A stretch of DNA of 14,868 nt from an uncultured Collinsella sp. (lineage in GTDB: Bacteria > Actinomycetota > Coriobacteriia > Coriobacteriales > Coriobacteriaceae). The DNA lies in assembly GCA_900554455.1 (NCBI GenBank), contig USHT01000006.1:1-14868 (forward strand), in the 5' to 3' direction. Below, piece by piece: positions 6,912 to 14,844 of the stretch. The notes beneath the pieces were generated by a model, which was not told the DNA's origin, did not search any database, and saw only the letters and a list, made by a program, of their open reading frames with translations. Position 1 is the first letter of the stretch. Each line of letters begins with the position of its first letter. Position numbers and translations under genes: made by a program.

Positions 6912-7754
6912 CTACAGCACGGCGCACAACACTGCCAGCAGCGCCACGCCGGCCGCATAGACCGCATCGCGCCAGCCAAACGCGGCCCGCGCGGGCGCCG
7001 GATACGCGCCGGCAAAGCCGCGACAGAGCATGGCCTCGTCCATCGCGCGGCTGCATTCCATCGCCTTGATAAACGTCATGCCCATGATACCCGCGATCGA
7101 ATCGGTACGCGAAAATCCCTCAGGCGCACGGCCAACGCTGCGCAGCATGACCGATTCGCACAGATTGTGCGCCGTGCGACCCAGCACCTCAATGTGCTTG
7201 AGCGCCATATCAAACGTAAAGATAACTTCGTCGGGCAGATGAAGCATCTTGAGCGCCGCCGACATGCGGCTCCACGTGAGGGTCCACGAAACGCCCAGCA
7301 CCAGCGACACATTAATAAACGTCTTGAGCGCGATCTTGAGCATGGCGCCCGTGGCAGACGCGCCCAGCAGCAGGGCAGGCAGTGCCAGAACCACCGCAAG
7401 CCCCGTGGCGCCGAGCGCCGGTACAAAGGTCGCACGCAGCCCGCGTGCGGGGCGCACCGCGACCAGCACCAGCGTGATAGCCGCCATCAACATGAGGTAC
7501 AGCGGGCTTTGCGTCAGACACACGCACAGGACGCAAACGAACATCCCCACCAGACGCACCGGAGCCGAAACGCAAGAAAGGGCGCGGTCGACCATCGACC
7601 CGCCCTCGTGCGCACCTCCACCCAGGCGAACCCGCTCAAGCAGGCTCGCCAGGTGCAGGACATTCTTTTGCATCACACGATGCCGAACCCCCGCGGGCTC
7701 GTATCGCTCCTCGGCCGCAAGCCAGCTAGGCAGCTCGGCTATTGCCATGAGCAC
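6912..7754 (-). CDS. nikQ/cbiQ: ECF transporter transmembrane T component, CbiQ/NikQ-like
   Basis: This is the membrane scaffold joining the substrate-binding CbiM/NikM protein to the ATPase. The 280 residues contain hydrophobic segments at about 66-82, 86-101, 112-131, 141-160 and 263-280. The coupling region has LHLPDEVIFTFDMALKHIE (171-189) and AMLCRGFAG (241-249), the latter matching the conserved RG element that contacts the ATPase. GTG at 7754 is preferred because AAGGA lies 5 nt upstream; the ATG two codons on (7748) would have an 11-nt spacing. The gene overlaps the end of the CbiM/NikM gene by 29 nt, so translational coupling is likely. Confidence 0.9.
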   Translation of the reverse strand: MLMAIAELPSWLAAEERYEPAGVRHRVMQKNVLHLASLLERVRLGGGAHEGGSMVDRALSCVSAPVRLVGMFVCVLCVCLTQSPLYLMLMAAITLVLVAVRPARGLRATFVPALGATGLAVVLALPALLLGASATGAMLKIALKTFINVSLVLGVSWTLTWSRMSAALKMLHLPDEVIFTFDMALKHIEVLGRTAHNLCESVMLRSVGRAPEGFSRTDSIAGIMGMTFIKAMECSRAMDEAMLCRGFAGAYPAPARAAFGWRDAVYAAGVALLAVLCAVL

Positions 7755-8811
7755 CGCTTTCCTTGACCGTCAGCGAAATCAGACGGAATGCGATGGTGAG
7801 CACCGCCACGCCAATCACGCCCGAAAGAATATACATCGCGGCCTGGCCGGCAAAGCCAAGGCCCCGCTCCTCAGAATAGGCCTGCAGATAATCGCCCGTG
7901 GGCAGAGCGTCGGCAAAGGTCGGGGTATCGAGGCCGACCGAAGTCTGCAGACTGTTGTCACCAGCCTCCTGAACGGCGGTCGCGGCGCCCTCAGCGTCCC
8001 ACTCGCCCCAGGCGTCACCCGTGGCCAGCAGGCCCAGCGGCGTGGCCACGACAAGCACGGCGACCAGGATGAGCATGGGGACCAGCGAGGTCTTCTTGGC
8101 AGCAGCGCCCTCGGCAGCAAGCTGGCCATCGACGGCCTCGGGCCCGACGATAACGCTCGGCGCCGTCTTCTTAATGAAACCGTAAATCGCAGCCGTCGCC
8201 ACGCCCTCGACCACGCCGGCAACCAGCATATGCGGGATCATCATGGCAGGAATGGCAATAGACAGCGGGAAGGGGCAGTACAGCGGCGCGCCCGAAGCGT
8301 TGGTAAAGAGCATCGGCTGAATACCAAACTCGATTGCCGCGCACAGGGCCGCCAGGCACAGGCCGACCCAGCCGCTTACGATGGCCGAAACCGAGGTGCC
8401 CCAGCTCTTGTCGTGCAAACGGCTGTTGAGCGCACGGAACACGATAGCAGCGGCAAACGGCAGCACGAAGGCCATGTTAAAGCAGTTGGCGCCAAAGGAC
8501 AGGATGCCGCCGTCGCCAAACAGCAGCGCCTGCAGCGCCAGCGCGACCGAGACAGCAATAGCCGCGGCCTCCGGGCCCAGCAGCAGCGCGATGAGCGCGC
8601 CGCCGACGGCGTGACCCGTGGTGCCGCCGGGCAGCGGCACGTTGAACATCATGAGCAAAAAGGAGAACGCGGCGCAGATGCCCAGGAAAGCCATGTGCTC
8701 GCGATCGAGCGTGGCGCGCACCTTTTTGATGCAGTGGACCCAAACGGGCACCATTGCCACCGCCATGACGGCATCGGTCTGCGGGGACAGATAATTATCT
8801 GGAATGTGCAT
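7726..8811 (-). CDS. nikM/cbiM: ECF transporter substrate-binding component CbiM/NikM with PDGLE-type C-terminal extension
   Basis: This is the integral membrane protein that captures Ni2+ or Co2+ for import. It starts MHIPDNYLSP. In solved NikM structures the free N-terminus, His2 and His67 coordinate the metal, and here His2 and His67 (in PGGTTGHAVGG) fall at exactly those positions. The CbiM core with its membrane helices spans about 1-215. After a linker comes a second part: a helix near 243-257, then PLGLL (258-262) with AWGEW (267-271), a soluble loop, and a final helix (325-347). That resembles the PDGLE/NikN-type partner fused to the core, so no separate small N protein is needed and none is encoded. 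The start has GGGAGG 5 nt upstream. The operator GTGTTAC-N14-GTAACAC upstream favours nickel. Cobalt remains possible, as no cobalamin genes are nearby to decide. Confidence 0.92.
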   Translation of the reverse strand: MHIPDNYLSPQTDAVMAVAMVPVWVHCIKKVRATLDREHMAFLGICAAFSFLLMMFNVPLPGGTTGHAVGGALIALLLGPEAAAIAVSVALALQALLFGDGGILSFGANCFNMAFVLPFAAAIVFRALNSRLHDKSWGTSVSAIVSGWVGLCLAALCAAIEFGIQPMLFTNASGAPLYCPFPLSIAIPAMMIPHMLVAGVVEGVATAAIYGFIKKTAPSVIVGPEAVDGQLAAEGAAAKKTSLVPMLILVAVLVVATPLGLLATGDAWGEWDAEGAATAVQEAGDNSLQTSVGLDTPTFADALPTGDYLQAYSEERGLGFAGQAAMYILSGVIGVAVLTIAFRLISLTVKESGAHGNSRAA

Positions 8812-8868
8812 GTACGCCTCCCGGTTATCGGCGCACGGAATTGCAGCGCCGCTTGAATCACCTTGTCA

Positions 8869-8896
8869 GTGTTACGCATTGTCAGATTCGTAACAC
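8869..8896 (-). promoter_or_regulatory. Candidate NikR operator upstream of nikM
   Basis: A perfect inverted repeat, GTGTTACG (8869-8876) and CGTAACAC (8889-8896), is separated by 12 nt. Written as GTGTTAC-N14-GTAACAC it matches a NikR-box form that I recall from comparative genomics of nickel regulons. It lies at or just downstream of the predicted transcription start of the importer operon, a position suited to repression when nickel is plentiful. A direct repeat TTGTCAG occurs at 8863-8869 and 8879-8885. No nikR gene is in the window. Confidence 0.65.
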
Positions 8897-8906
8897 GCCG
8901 CGGGCT

Positions 8907-8935
8907 ATCATAGCAAAACGGCGCGCTGCCAACAA
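8907..8935 (-). promoter_or_regulatory. Promoter of the ECF metal-importer operon
   Basis: The minus strand has TTGTTG (8930-8935), a 17-nt spacer, then TATGAT (8907-8912). Initiation near 8900 puts the NikR-like operator directly over the start region. The -35 lies in the loop of the pheST terminator hairpin. Confidence 0.6.
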
Positions 8936-8949
8936 AGCAGCACGCCGTT
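8913..8949 (-). terminator. Intrinsic terminator of pheST
   Basis: In minus-strand RNA, 8937-8949 pairs with 8917-8929 over 13 bp. The single U-G pair becomes a C-A mismatch on the plus strand, so the hairpin is better formed in minus-strand RNA. The loop is UUUGUUG and the stem runs into UUUUGCU. It lies about 110 nt after the pheT stop. The stretch 8950-9059 between them shows nothing I can name. Confidence 0.7.
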
Positions 8950-9059
8950 ATGTAATGCGCGTGTCATATATGAAGGCTCAGCAGTGCCTTATTCCGAACA
9001 CCGCGGTCACGCAGAGCCCACAGCAACCGCCATCAGGCCCTACGCTCCCAGCGCAAGCC

Positions 9060-11513
9060 CTATCCGCGGACCTCGCCGTTTACGCCCTTGCACACCTTGG
9101 TGACTATCTTCTGGTGCGCCTTTTCGACCTCTTCGCTGGTGAGCGTGTGGTCGTCGGAGCGATACGTAAGCGCAAAGGCCATGGACTTCTTGCCCGCTCC
9201 GATGCGGATGGGATCGCGGTAGACGTCGAACAGGCGCACGCCCTCGAGCAGCTTGCCGCCGGCGCTGGTAATGCGGCGCTCAAGATCCTCGCAGGTCACA
9301 GCATTGTCGACCACGATAGCAAGGTCGTGCTCAACAGCCGGGTACTGCGAGAACTCGCGGTAGTTCTCCTGGTTGCGGGCGCCCTTGATCAGCTTGTCCA
9401 GATCGAGCTCAAAGGCAACGACAACCTCATCGATGCCCATCGCCTCGCGCGCCTCGGGGTGAATCTCGCCGACCCAGCCCAGTACGGTGCCGCCGGACAG
9501 AACCTCGGCCGCACGACCCGGCTGCAAGAAAGCGTAGCCCTCACCCTCGACGGGACGGAAGCGAACCTTCTCGATGCGCAGCTGGGCGAGCAGCTCCTCG
9601 ACAATGCCCTTGCCAAAGAAGAAGCGCAGCTTGCGGTACTTCATGTTCCAAGACTGCTCGCTCCACTGGCCCGAGAGCACGCCCGCCACGGACTTGGTCT
9701 CCTTGGGCAGGCTGGCGTTCTCGCGACCGTGGAACAGGCTGCCGACCTCGTACAGGTGCACGTTGGGCGTACCGTGCGCCTCGTTGTAGGCCACGGACTG
9801 CAGCAGGCCCGGCAGCAGCGAACGACGCATCTCGGTCTGCTCGGCTACCAGCGGGTTCATGAGCACCACGGGGCAACCGCGGCCCTCGGTGGACATACCG
9901 ATCTTCTCCAGGTCGCCCGGGGCGGCAAAGCCAAAAGTCGTGGTCTCGTTGAGGCCGCAGGCGCGCAGGATCTCGCCAACCTTGCGGGTAAGCTTCTGCT
10001 CGCGCGTCAGACCGCCGATGTGGTTCTTGGCAGCCGGAATGGTCGCCGTGACGCGACCCATGCCCCACAGGCGCAGGACCTCCTCGATCAGGTCGATCTC
10101 ACGCGACAGGTCGGGACGGAAGCTCGGCGGCGTGACCATAAAGTCCTCGCCGTCGCGCTCGACGGTGCAGCCCAGACGGGTGAGCGAACGCTCGATAAAG
10201 TCGGGCTCGATGTCGGCACCGCAGATGGCATGTACGCGGGCCAGGCGCAGCTTAATGCTGTCGATGGTCTTGGGCGCGGGGAAAACGTCGACATAGCCGG
10301 GAGCAACCTCGCCGCCGGCGATCTCCTCGATGAGCGCGCAGGTAACGTTGGCGACGTCCACACAGCCGGTCTCATCGACCTGGCGCTCAAAGCGAATGGA
10401 GGCGTCGGAAATCAGCGACAGGTCGCGGCTGGTGTGCGAGGTGCGGCCGGCGTTGAAGCAGGCACTCTCGACCATCACGTCAACGGTATCGTCCTCGATC
10501 TCGGAATCCATGCCACCCATAACGCCGGCCAACGCCACGGGGCGCTCGCCGTCGGTGATAAGGCCCATGCCGGCGTCGAGCGTGCGCTCCTCGCCGTCGA
10601 GGGTCGTAAACTTCTCGTCCTGTTGGGCGGCGCGAACCACCACGCGACGCCTGCCATCGCGCTCGGCAAAGGTGTCCAGGTCAAAGGCGTGCAGCGGCTG
10701 ACCGGTGAGCATCATCACGTAGTTGGTGATGTCGACGATGTTGTTGTGCGGACGCACGCCCAGGGCGTTGAGACGCTTGACCATCCAGTCGGGCGAGGGG
10801 CCGACCTTCACGTTGCGCACGATGCGGGCGACATAGCGGTCGCACAGGCCCTCGTCGGCGATCTCGACCGAAAGCTCGTCGTCAGTCGCGCGGCCGGTCT
10901 CGGCCTTGATGGCGGGCAGCTCAACGTGGAAATCGCGGTCGAAGATGGCGCCGGTCTCGCGGGCCATGCCGATCATGGACAGGCAGTCGGGACGGTTGGG
11001 CGTGATCTCGCAGTCGAGCACGGTGTCGCTCGAGCCCACATACTCGGCAAACGGCATGCCGCAGGGCGTATCCTCGGGCAGGATCATAATGCCGGAGTGG
11101 TCGCCGCCCAGGCCGAGCTCGCGCGCGGAGCAGTTCATGCCCATGGACACGACGCCGCGAAGCTTGCTCTTCTTGATCTTGACGTCGCCGGGCAGGACAG
11201 CGCCGATCATGGCCGTGACGATGTGGTCGCCGGCCTCGAAGTTCTGCGCGCCGCAGACGATCTGCAGCGGAGCGGGGTTGCCGTCAGCGTCGAGATTCTT
11301 GTCGCCCACATCGACCGAGCACACATACATGTGGTCGCTATCGGGGTGCGGGATCTTGGTGAGCACCCTGGCGGTCACCACGTGGTCGAAGGACTCGCCC
11401 ACGGTGTCGATCGCCTCGACCTCGGTGCCGGTACGGATATATTCGTCCGAAAGGGTCTTGGGATCATCCGGAATATCGATCATGGTCTTGAGCCAGTCGT
11501 AAGAAACTCTCAC
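9060..11513 (-). CDS. pheT: Phenylalanine-tRNA ligase beta subunit
   Basis: This is the beta chain of the alpha2-beta2 synthetase that charges tRNA-Phe in the cytosol. It provides tRNA binding and the editing domain that hydrolyses Tyr-tRNA-Phe. The 817 residues match the usual bacterial length of about 800. Order of domains: N-terminal MRVSYDWLKTMIDIP, an OB-fold tRNA-binding domain (about 40-150, with HPDSDHMYVC and GMNCSARELGLG), the B3/4 editing region (about 210-390), a B5 domain (about 415-490, ending in PPSFRPDLSREIDLIEEVLRLWG), a catalytic-like core, and a C-terminal ferredoxin-fold anticodon-binding domain (about 723-816, starting YREFSQYPAVEHDLAIVV). The start is GTG with AAGGAG 7 nt upstream. 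It lies 45 nt downstream of pheS in the same transcript, so T-box control should cover both subunits. Confidence 0.98.
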   Translation of the reverse strand: MRVSYDWLKTMIDIPDDPKTLSDEYIRTGTEVEAIDTVGESFDHVVTARVLTKIPHPDSDHMYVCSVDVGDKNLDADGNPAPLQIVCGAQNFEAGDHIVTAMIGAVLPGDVKIKKSKLRGVVSMGMNCSARELGLGGDHSGIMILPEDTPCGMPFAEYVGSSDTVLDCEITPNRPDCLSMIGMARETGAIFDRDFHVELPAIKAETGRATDDELSVEIADEGLCDRYVARIVRNVKVGPSPDWMVKRLNALGVRPHNNIVDITNYVMMLTGQPLHAFDLDTFAERDGRRRVVVRAAQQDEKFTTLDGEERTLDAGMGLITDGERPVALAGVMGGMDSEIEDDTVDVMVESACFNAGRTSHTSRDLSLISDASIRFERQVDETGCVDVANVTCALIEEIAGGEVAPGYVDVFPAPKTIDSIKLRLARVHAICGADIEPDFIERSLTRLGCTVERDGEDFMVTPPSFRPDLSREIDLIEEVLRLWGMGRVTATIPAAKNHIGGLTREQKLTRKVGEILRACGLNETTTFGFAAPGDLEKIGMSTEGRGCPVVLMNPLVAEQTEMRRSLLPGLLQSVAYNEAHGTPNVHLYEVGSLFHGRENASLPKETKSVAGVLSGQWSEQSWNMKYRKLRFFFGKGIVEELLAQLRIEKVRFRPVEGEGYAFLQPGRAAEVLSGGTVLGWVGEIHPEAREAMGIDEVVVAFELDLDKLIKGARNQENYREFSQYPAVEHDLAIVVDNAVTCEDLERRITSAGGKLLEGVRLFDVYRDPIRIGAGKKSMAFALTYRSDDHTLTSEEVEKAHQKIVTKVCKGVNGEVRG

Positions 11514-11558
11514 TTGATTACTCCTTATGAGAAAGAAAAGCCTGCTAGAACGGGTGAT

Positions 11559-12635
11559 TTAGAATTGATTCAAAAATCTCATATCGCCCGTCATGAGAGT
11601 TCTGAGGTCGGGCAGGTCGTAGCGCAGGGCGGCGACGCGCTCGGCGCCAATACCAAAGGCGAAGCCGGTGTACTTCTCGGGGTCGATGCCGCAGTTGATC
11701 AGGACGTTGGGGTCGACCATGCCGCAGCCCAGGATCTCGATCCAGCCACTGTGCTTGCAGAAGTTGCAGCCCTTGCCGCCGCACACGTGGCAGCTCACGT
11801 CCACCTCGCAGGAAGGCTCGGTGAAGGGGAAGAAGTGCGGGCGGTAACGCGTCTTGCGATCCTCGCCAAACATGCACTTAACAAAGTAGTCGAGCGTGCC
11901 CTTGAGGTCGCCAAAGGTGATGCCCTCGTCGACGACCAGGCCCTCGATCTGGTTGAACTGCGGCAGGTGGCAGGCGTCGGCCGTGTCGGGACGATAGACG
12001 GTACCCGGGCAAATCATGTAGATGGGCGGCTTTTGCGACTCCATGGTGTGGATCTGCACGCCCGAGGTCTGGGTGCGCAGCAGCACGTCGGACTCGCCGT
12101 GGGCGTGAGCCTCGGGGTGCGCGACGCTGCCGGGGTTGTTGTCGACCACGTAGAAGGTATCGCGGGCCGAGCGGCTCGGGTGATCCATGGGGGCGTTGAG
12201 CGCGGTGAAGTTGTAGTAGGAGGTGTCGACCATGGGGCCGGACTCGACGGTGTAGCCGATGCCGCAGAAGATGTCCTCGGCCTCCTCGATGATCTGCTTG
12301 ATCAGGTGCTGGTGACCGATCTGCGGACGGATGCCCGGCAGCGTGATGTCGACGGCCTCGTGCTCCAGTGCGTGCTTGAGGGCGGCGGCCTTCATCTCGG
12401 TGGTGCGCTCGTCGAGCATGCCCTCGATCAGCTGGCGCATCTCGTTGGCGCGCTTGCCCATGACGGGGCGATCCTCGGGGGCGAGCTTGCCCATCATGCG
12501 CATCAGGCCGGTGATACGGCCCTTGCGGCCGAGCAGCTCAACGCGCGCGGCCTCGAGCTTGGCGGCGTCGTCAGCGCTAGTGACGAGCTCCTTGGCCTCT
12601 TCCTCGAGTTTGACCAGATCATCAATCAGACTCAT
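11559..12635 (-). CDS. pheS: Phenylalanine-tRNA ligase alpha subunit
   Basis: This is the catalytic alpha chain, which activates phenylalanine with ATP and transfers it to tRNA-Phe. The 358 residues have an N-terminal coiled-coil arm (about 1-90) and a class II catalytic domain. Motif 2 is YRPDTADACHLPQFNQIEGLVVDE (Arg215) and motif 3 is GFAFGIGAERVAALRY (324-339). A CHVC-x4-CNFC cluster (Cys282, 285, 290, 293) could bind zinc, as in the Bacillus-type enzymes I remember. A short His/Gly-rich insert (about 166-183) precedes RTQTSGVQ. The ATG at 12635 has an AAAGGGA Shine-Dalgarno just upstream. The reading frame stays open to 12818, but that upstream part is T-box leader and does not resemble PheS. 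It is the first gene of the pheST operon. Confidence 0.98.
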   Translation of the reverse strand: MSLIDDLVKLEEEAKELVTSADDAAKLEAARVELLGRKGRITGLMRMMGKLAPEDRPVMGKRANEMRQLIEGMLDERTTEMKAAALKHALEHEAVDITLPGIRPQIGHQHLIKQIIEEAEDIFCGIGYTVESGPMVDTSYYNFTALNAPMDHPSRSARDTFYVVDNNPGSVAHPEAHAHGESDVLLRTQTSGVQIHTMESQKPPIYMICPGTVYRPDTADACHLPQFNQIEGLVVDEGITFGDLKGTLDYFVKCMFGEDRKTRYRPHFFPFTEPSCEVDVSCHVCGGKGCNFCKHSGWIEILGCGMVDPNVLINCGIDPEKYTGFAFGIGAERVAALRYDLPDLRTLMTGDMRFLNQF

Positions 12636-12654
12636 GTCTTCCCTTTCGTCTCTC

Positions 12655-12704
12655 GCACATCCGCGCTCCGGGACGGCTGACGCCGCCCGATGTTGCGGAT
12701 GCGC
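12655..12704 (-). promoter_or_regulatory. Long hairpin between T-box terminator and pheS SD
   Basis: In minus-strand RNA the outer arms 12695-12704 and 12655-12664 pair over 10 bp (one G-U), with inner stems CGGG/CCCG and CGGC/GCCG. It leaves the pheS SD (about 12641-12648) free just downstream. It is not part of the standard T-box fold. It may stabilise the processed pheST transcript or simply be a spacer. Confidence 0.5.
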
Positions 12705-12720
12705 GGCCCGGTTCGGTAAC

Positions 12721-12762
12721 AAAAAAACCGCCCTCGGGCATGTGCATTGCCCAAGGACGGTT
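12721..12762 (-). terminator. T-box-controlled terminator in the pheST leader
   Basis: Minus-strand RNA forms a 15-bp stem (12748-12762 with 12726-12740) with loop AUGCACA, followed by seven U residues (12721-12727). Its 5' arm overlaps the sequence just after the T-box core, so formation of the antiterminator excludes it. Confidence 0.9.
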
Positions 12763-13006
12763 GAATTCCGCGGTACCACCTTGTTTGACCCGGCGGATGT
12801 CTGGCCCGCCGCGCCCACTCTGTGCCCCTTGTCGCGAGGCTCACGGCTTCCCTACTGGGGCTTCGCCGCCGCTGGCCGCGCGCCCGTTGAGGTCGCTGCT
12901 CGGGAGTGAACGCTTGGCCCTTGCCACCGCAGGAAGGCTTGCAGCCCATGACCTTCCCTCTCTTGCCGGCGACGCGGCGGGCAAAACCCTCTCCGTCAAC
13001 GCATTG
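12721..13006 (-). ncRNA. T-box riboswitch (tRNA-Phe sensing) leader of pheST
   Basis: The leader senses uncharged tRNA-Phe and permits readthrough into pheST. The core AAGGTGGTACCGCGG (12768-12782 on the opposite strand), followed by AATTCAACC, is the classic T-box. Its UGGU pairs with the ACCA end of a tRNA with discriminator A, as tRNA-Phe has. Further upstream the stem I distal part shows AAGAGAGG and GGAAGG...CCTTCC. The 3' side of stem I then reads GCG-TTC-ACTCCCG. TTC (12908-12910) is positioned as the specifier codon and encodes Phe, matching the downstream genes. The leader is about 285 nt from the assumed start. The 5' limit is estimated from the -10 at 13013-13018. Confidence 0.92.
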
Positions 13007-13012
13007 GGCTAC

Positions 13013-13018
13013 AGGATA
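13013..13018 (-). promoter_or_regulatory. Possible -10 of the pheST promoter
   Basis: TATCCT on the minus strand lies just before the presumed 5' end of the T-box stem I (initiation near 13006). There is no convincing -35 at 16-18 nt. It is placed mostly by the needs of the T-box leader. Confidence 0.35.
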
Positions 13019-13139
13019 CCACATTGTGTGGGCATATCGCCGCGTTCCGTTTTGTTCGCGCTGGGTACAAGGCAGGTAGCTGTGCAAACTGGCCGCGCGC
13101 CCACCCGAGGCGCTCGGCCTGCGAGATCAAGGATATGGT

Positions 13140-14714
13140 ATGGGAAAGAAGCGCGATAAGAAGGCCGAGCCCGCAGCGGGCAAGACGCCCAAAGGCATGA
13201 AGGTCGATAAGGCCGTCAAAAAATTCCGCAAGCTCGAGGGCAAGCTGTGGACCCGCGAGTACCTGCTCAAGATTGCCGAGTTTGACGGCGCGACCATTGC
13301 CCCCGCCAACGGCGCCGCAGCGCGCGCCGACGCCATGGGCACCCTTGCCGGCGAGCACCATAAGCTCCTGACCAGCAAAAAGTCTGTCGAACTTGTGCAC
13401 TCGCTGGCACGCGAGACCGTCGCCGGCGGCAAGATCGACGACCCGCAGCTGCTCGACGAGATCCGCGTGCTCGACCGCGACCAGCGCGAAGCCAGCGCCA
13501 TCCCCACCGAGGAAGCCGAGGCCTGGACCAGACTCACCTGCGAGGCCGATGCCGTGTGGCACAAGGCCAAGGCGGCCAACGACTGGGCGAGCTTTGAGCC
13601 CTATGTCGACAAGATCGTCGGTCAGCTTAAGCATCAAGCTGAGCTCATGGACCCCAAGCGTGACCCGTACGATGTATGGCTCGACCAGTACGAGCGTGGC
13701 CTTTCCACCGAGAGCTTCGACGCGTTTTGCGATGAGGTCAAGGCCACCGTCGTGCCGCTCGTGCATGCCATCGGTGAGCGCGGCCAGCAACCCGCTGCCG
13801 ACTTTTTGCACGCCCATGTGCCCGAGGCCGCCCAGCGCGCCATGAGCTTTGACCTGATGAAGCTTGTGGGCCTGGACCTGGACAACACCACGCTCGCCTT
13901 TACCGAGCATCCGTTTAGCGAGGGCTTCTCGGTGGGCGACGCGCGCATCGCCACGCACGTCTACGAGGACGACTGCATCTCCAATGTCTACAGCATCATC
14001 CACGAGGCCGGCCACGCCATGTACGAGCTGGGCGTGAACCCCGCTTACGCGCGCACCTGTCTTGAGGGCGGAACCTCCATGGGCATCCACGAGAGCCAGA
14101 GCCGCTTCTTCGAAAACACCGTTGCTCGCAGCCGCGCCTTTATGGGCCCGCTGCTCGAGGTCTTGCGCCGTCACGCGCCCGAGGTCTACGGCAACGTGGA
14201 CGAGGACGCGCTCTACCGCGCCGTGAACATTGCGCAGCCGTCGCTGATCCGCACCGAAGCCGACGAGCTCACCTATCCGCTGCACGTTATGGTGCGCTAC
14301 GAGATCGAGCGCATGCTGTTTGCCGGCGAGGCCACGGCCAAGGATATCCCCGCGCTTTGGAACCGCTTTATGGACGAGTACCTGGGCATTCCGGTTCCCG
14401 ACGACACGCGCGGCTGCCTGCAGGATACGCACTGGAGCGGCGGCTCGTTTGGTTACTTCCCCACCTATGCGCTGGGCAGTGCCTACGACGCCATGTTTGT
14501 GCCAGCCATGTGCCGCGACGGCGTCGACCTTACCGGCGCCTGCGCGAGCGGCGACCTGGCACCCGTCCGCGCGTGGCTGGGCGAGCACATTTGGCAGTGG
14601 GGCCGCGCCAAGGACGCTCCGGAGCTCATCAAGGGCGCCTGCGGCATGACGTTCGACGCCCGCTACTACTGCAGCTACCTGCAGGACAAGTTCACCACGC
14701 TGTACGAGCTGTAA
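13140..14714 (+). CDS. M32-family metallocarboxypeptidase (carboxypeptidase Taq type)
   Basis: This is a zinc carboxypeptidase that removes C-terminal residues from peptides in the cytosol. The 524 residues are mostly helical. The active site HEAGH (288-292) gives His288, His292 and catalytic Glu289. The third metal ligand is Glu318 in HESQSRFFEN, the M32 signature. Further M32 hallmarks follow: RTEADELTYPLHVMVRYEIE (371-390) and QDTHWSGGSFGYFPTYALG (428-446). The N-terminal 35 residues are Lys-rich, with no signal peptide, and make it slightly longer than the usual 500. AAGGA (13129-13133) lies 6 nt before the ATG; an overlapping ATG at 13134 is out of frame. It diverges from the pheST leader. 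I found no clear promoter in the 120 nt upstream. Confidence 0.93.
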   Translation: MGKKRDKKAEPAAGKTPKGMKVDKAVKKFRKLEGKLWTREYLLKIAEFDGATIAPANGAAARADAMGTLAGEHHKLLTSKKSVELVHSLARETVAGGKIDDPQLLDEIRVLDRDQREASAIPTEEAEAWTRLTCEADAVWHKAKAANDWASFEPYVDKIVGQLKHQAELMDPKRDPYDVWLDQYERGLSTESFDAFCDEVKATVVPLVHAIGERGQQPAADFLHAHVPEAAQRAMSFDLMKLVGLDLDNTTLAFTEHPFSEGFSVGDARIATHVYEDDCISNVYSIIHEAGHAMYELGVNPAYARTCLEGGTSMGIHESQSRFFENTVARSRAFMGPLLEVLRRHAPEVYGNVDEDALYRAVNIAQPSLIRTEADELTYPLHVMVRYEIERMLFAGEATAKDIPALWNRFMDEYLGIPVPDDTRGCLQDTHWSGGSFGYFPTYALGSAYDAMFVPAMCRDGVDLTGACASGDLAPVRAWLGEHIWQWGRAKDAPELIKGACGMTFDARYYCSYLQDKFTTLYEL

Positions 14715-14815
14715 GGATTGACCAGCACGCCATCGCCAACGCCAACCATGTTGACGCCGATGTCTTGGCAACGTCAGCGAAAACGGCCCCAAGCGAGCAA
14801 GGTGACGTGAAATGA

Positions 14816-14844
14816 AAGGGCGCTGACCTTCTGGTCGCGCCCTT
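14816..14844. terminator. Hairpin after the carboxypeptidase gene, possible terminator
   Basis: AAGGGCGC / GCGCCCTT form 8 bp, with a further GACC/GGTC inner stem (one bulged T) and a TTCT loop, about 100 nt after the stop. On the plus strand it is followed by GAAATTG, with no T-run. On the minus strand TTTCATTTC follows, so it may instead terminate a convergent gene beyond the window. Confidence 0.4.

Noticed and set aside
8812..9059. Cobalamin riboswitch upstream of the CbiM-like gene
   Set aside because: The gap has no B12-box-like sequence and is mostly filled by the pheST terminator, promoter and NikR-like operator, leaving no room for a leader of about 200 nt.
8841..12680. A 1279-codon open frame on the plus strand across the pheST region
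   Set aside because: It is antisense to pheT and pheS, whose motifs are unmistakable. Its product is low-complexity (Gly/Ala/Leu/His/Asp-rich), as expected when a high-GC gene is read backwards, and it has no recognisable domain.
12996..14792. A 598-codon minus-strand open frame opposite the carboxypeptidase
   Set aside because: Antisense to a gene with complete M32 motifs, and it runs into the T-box promoter region; no domain is recognisable.
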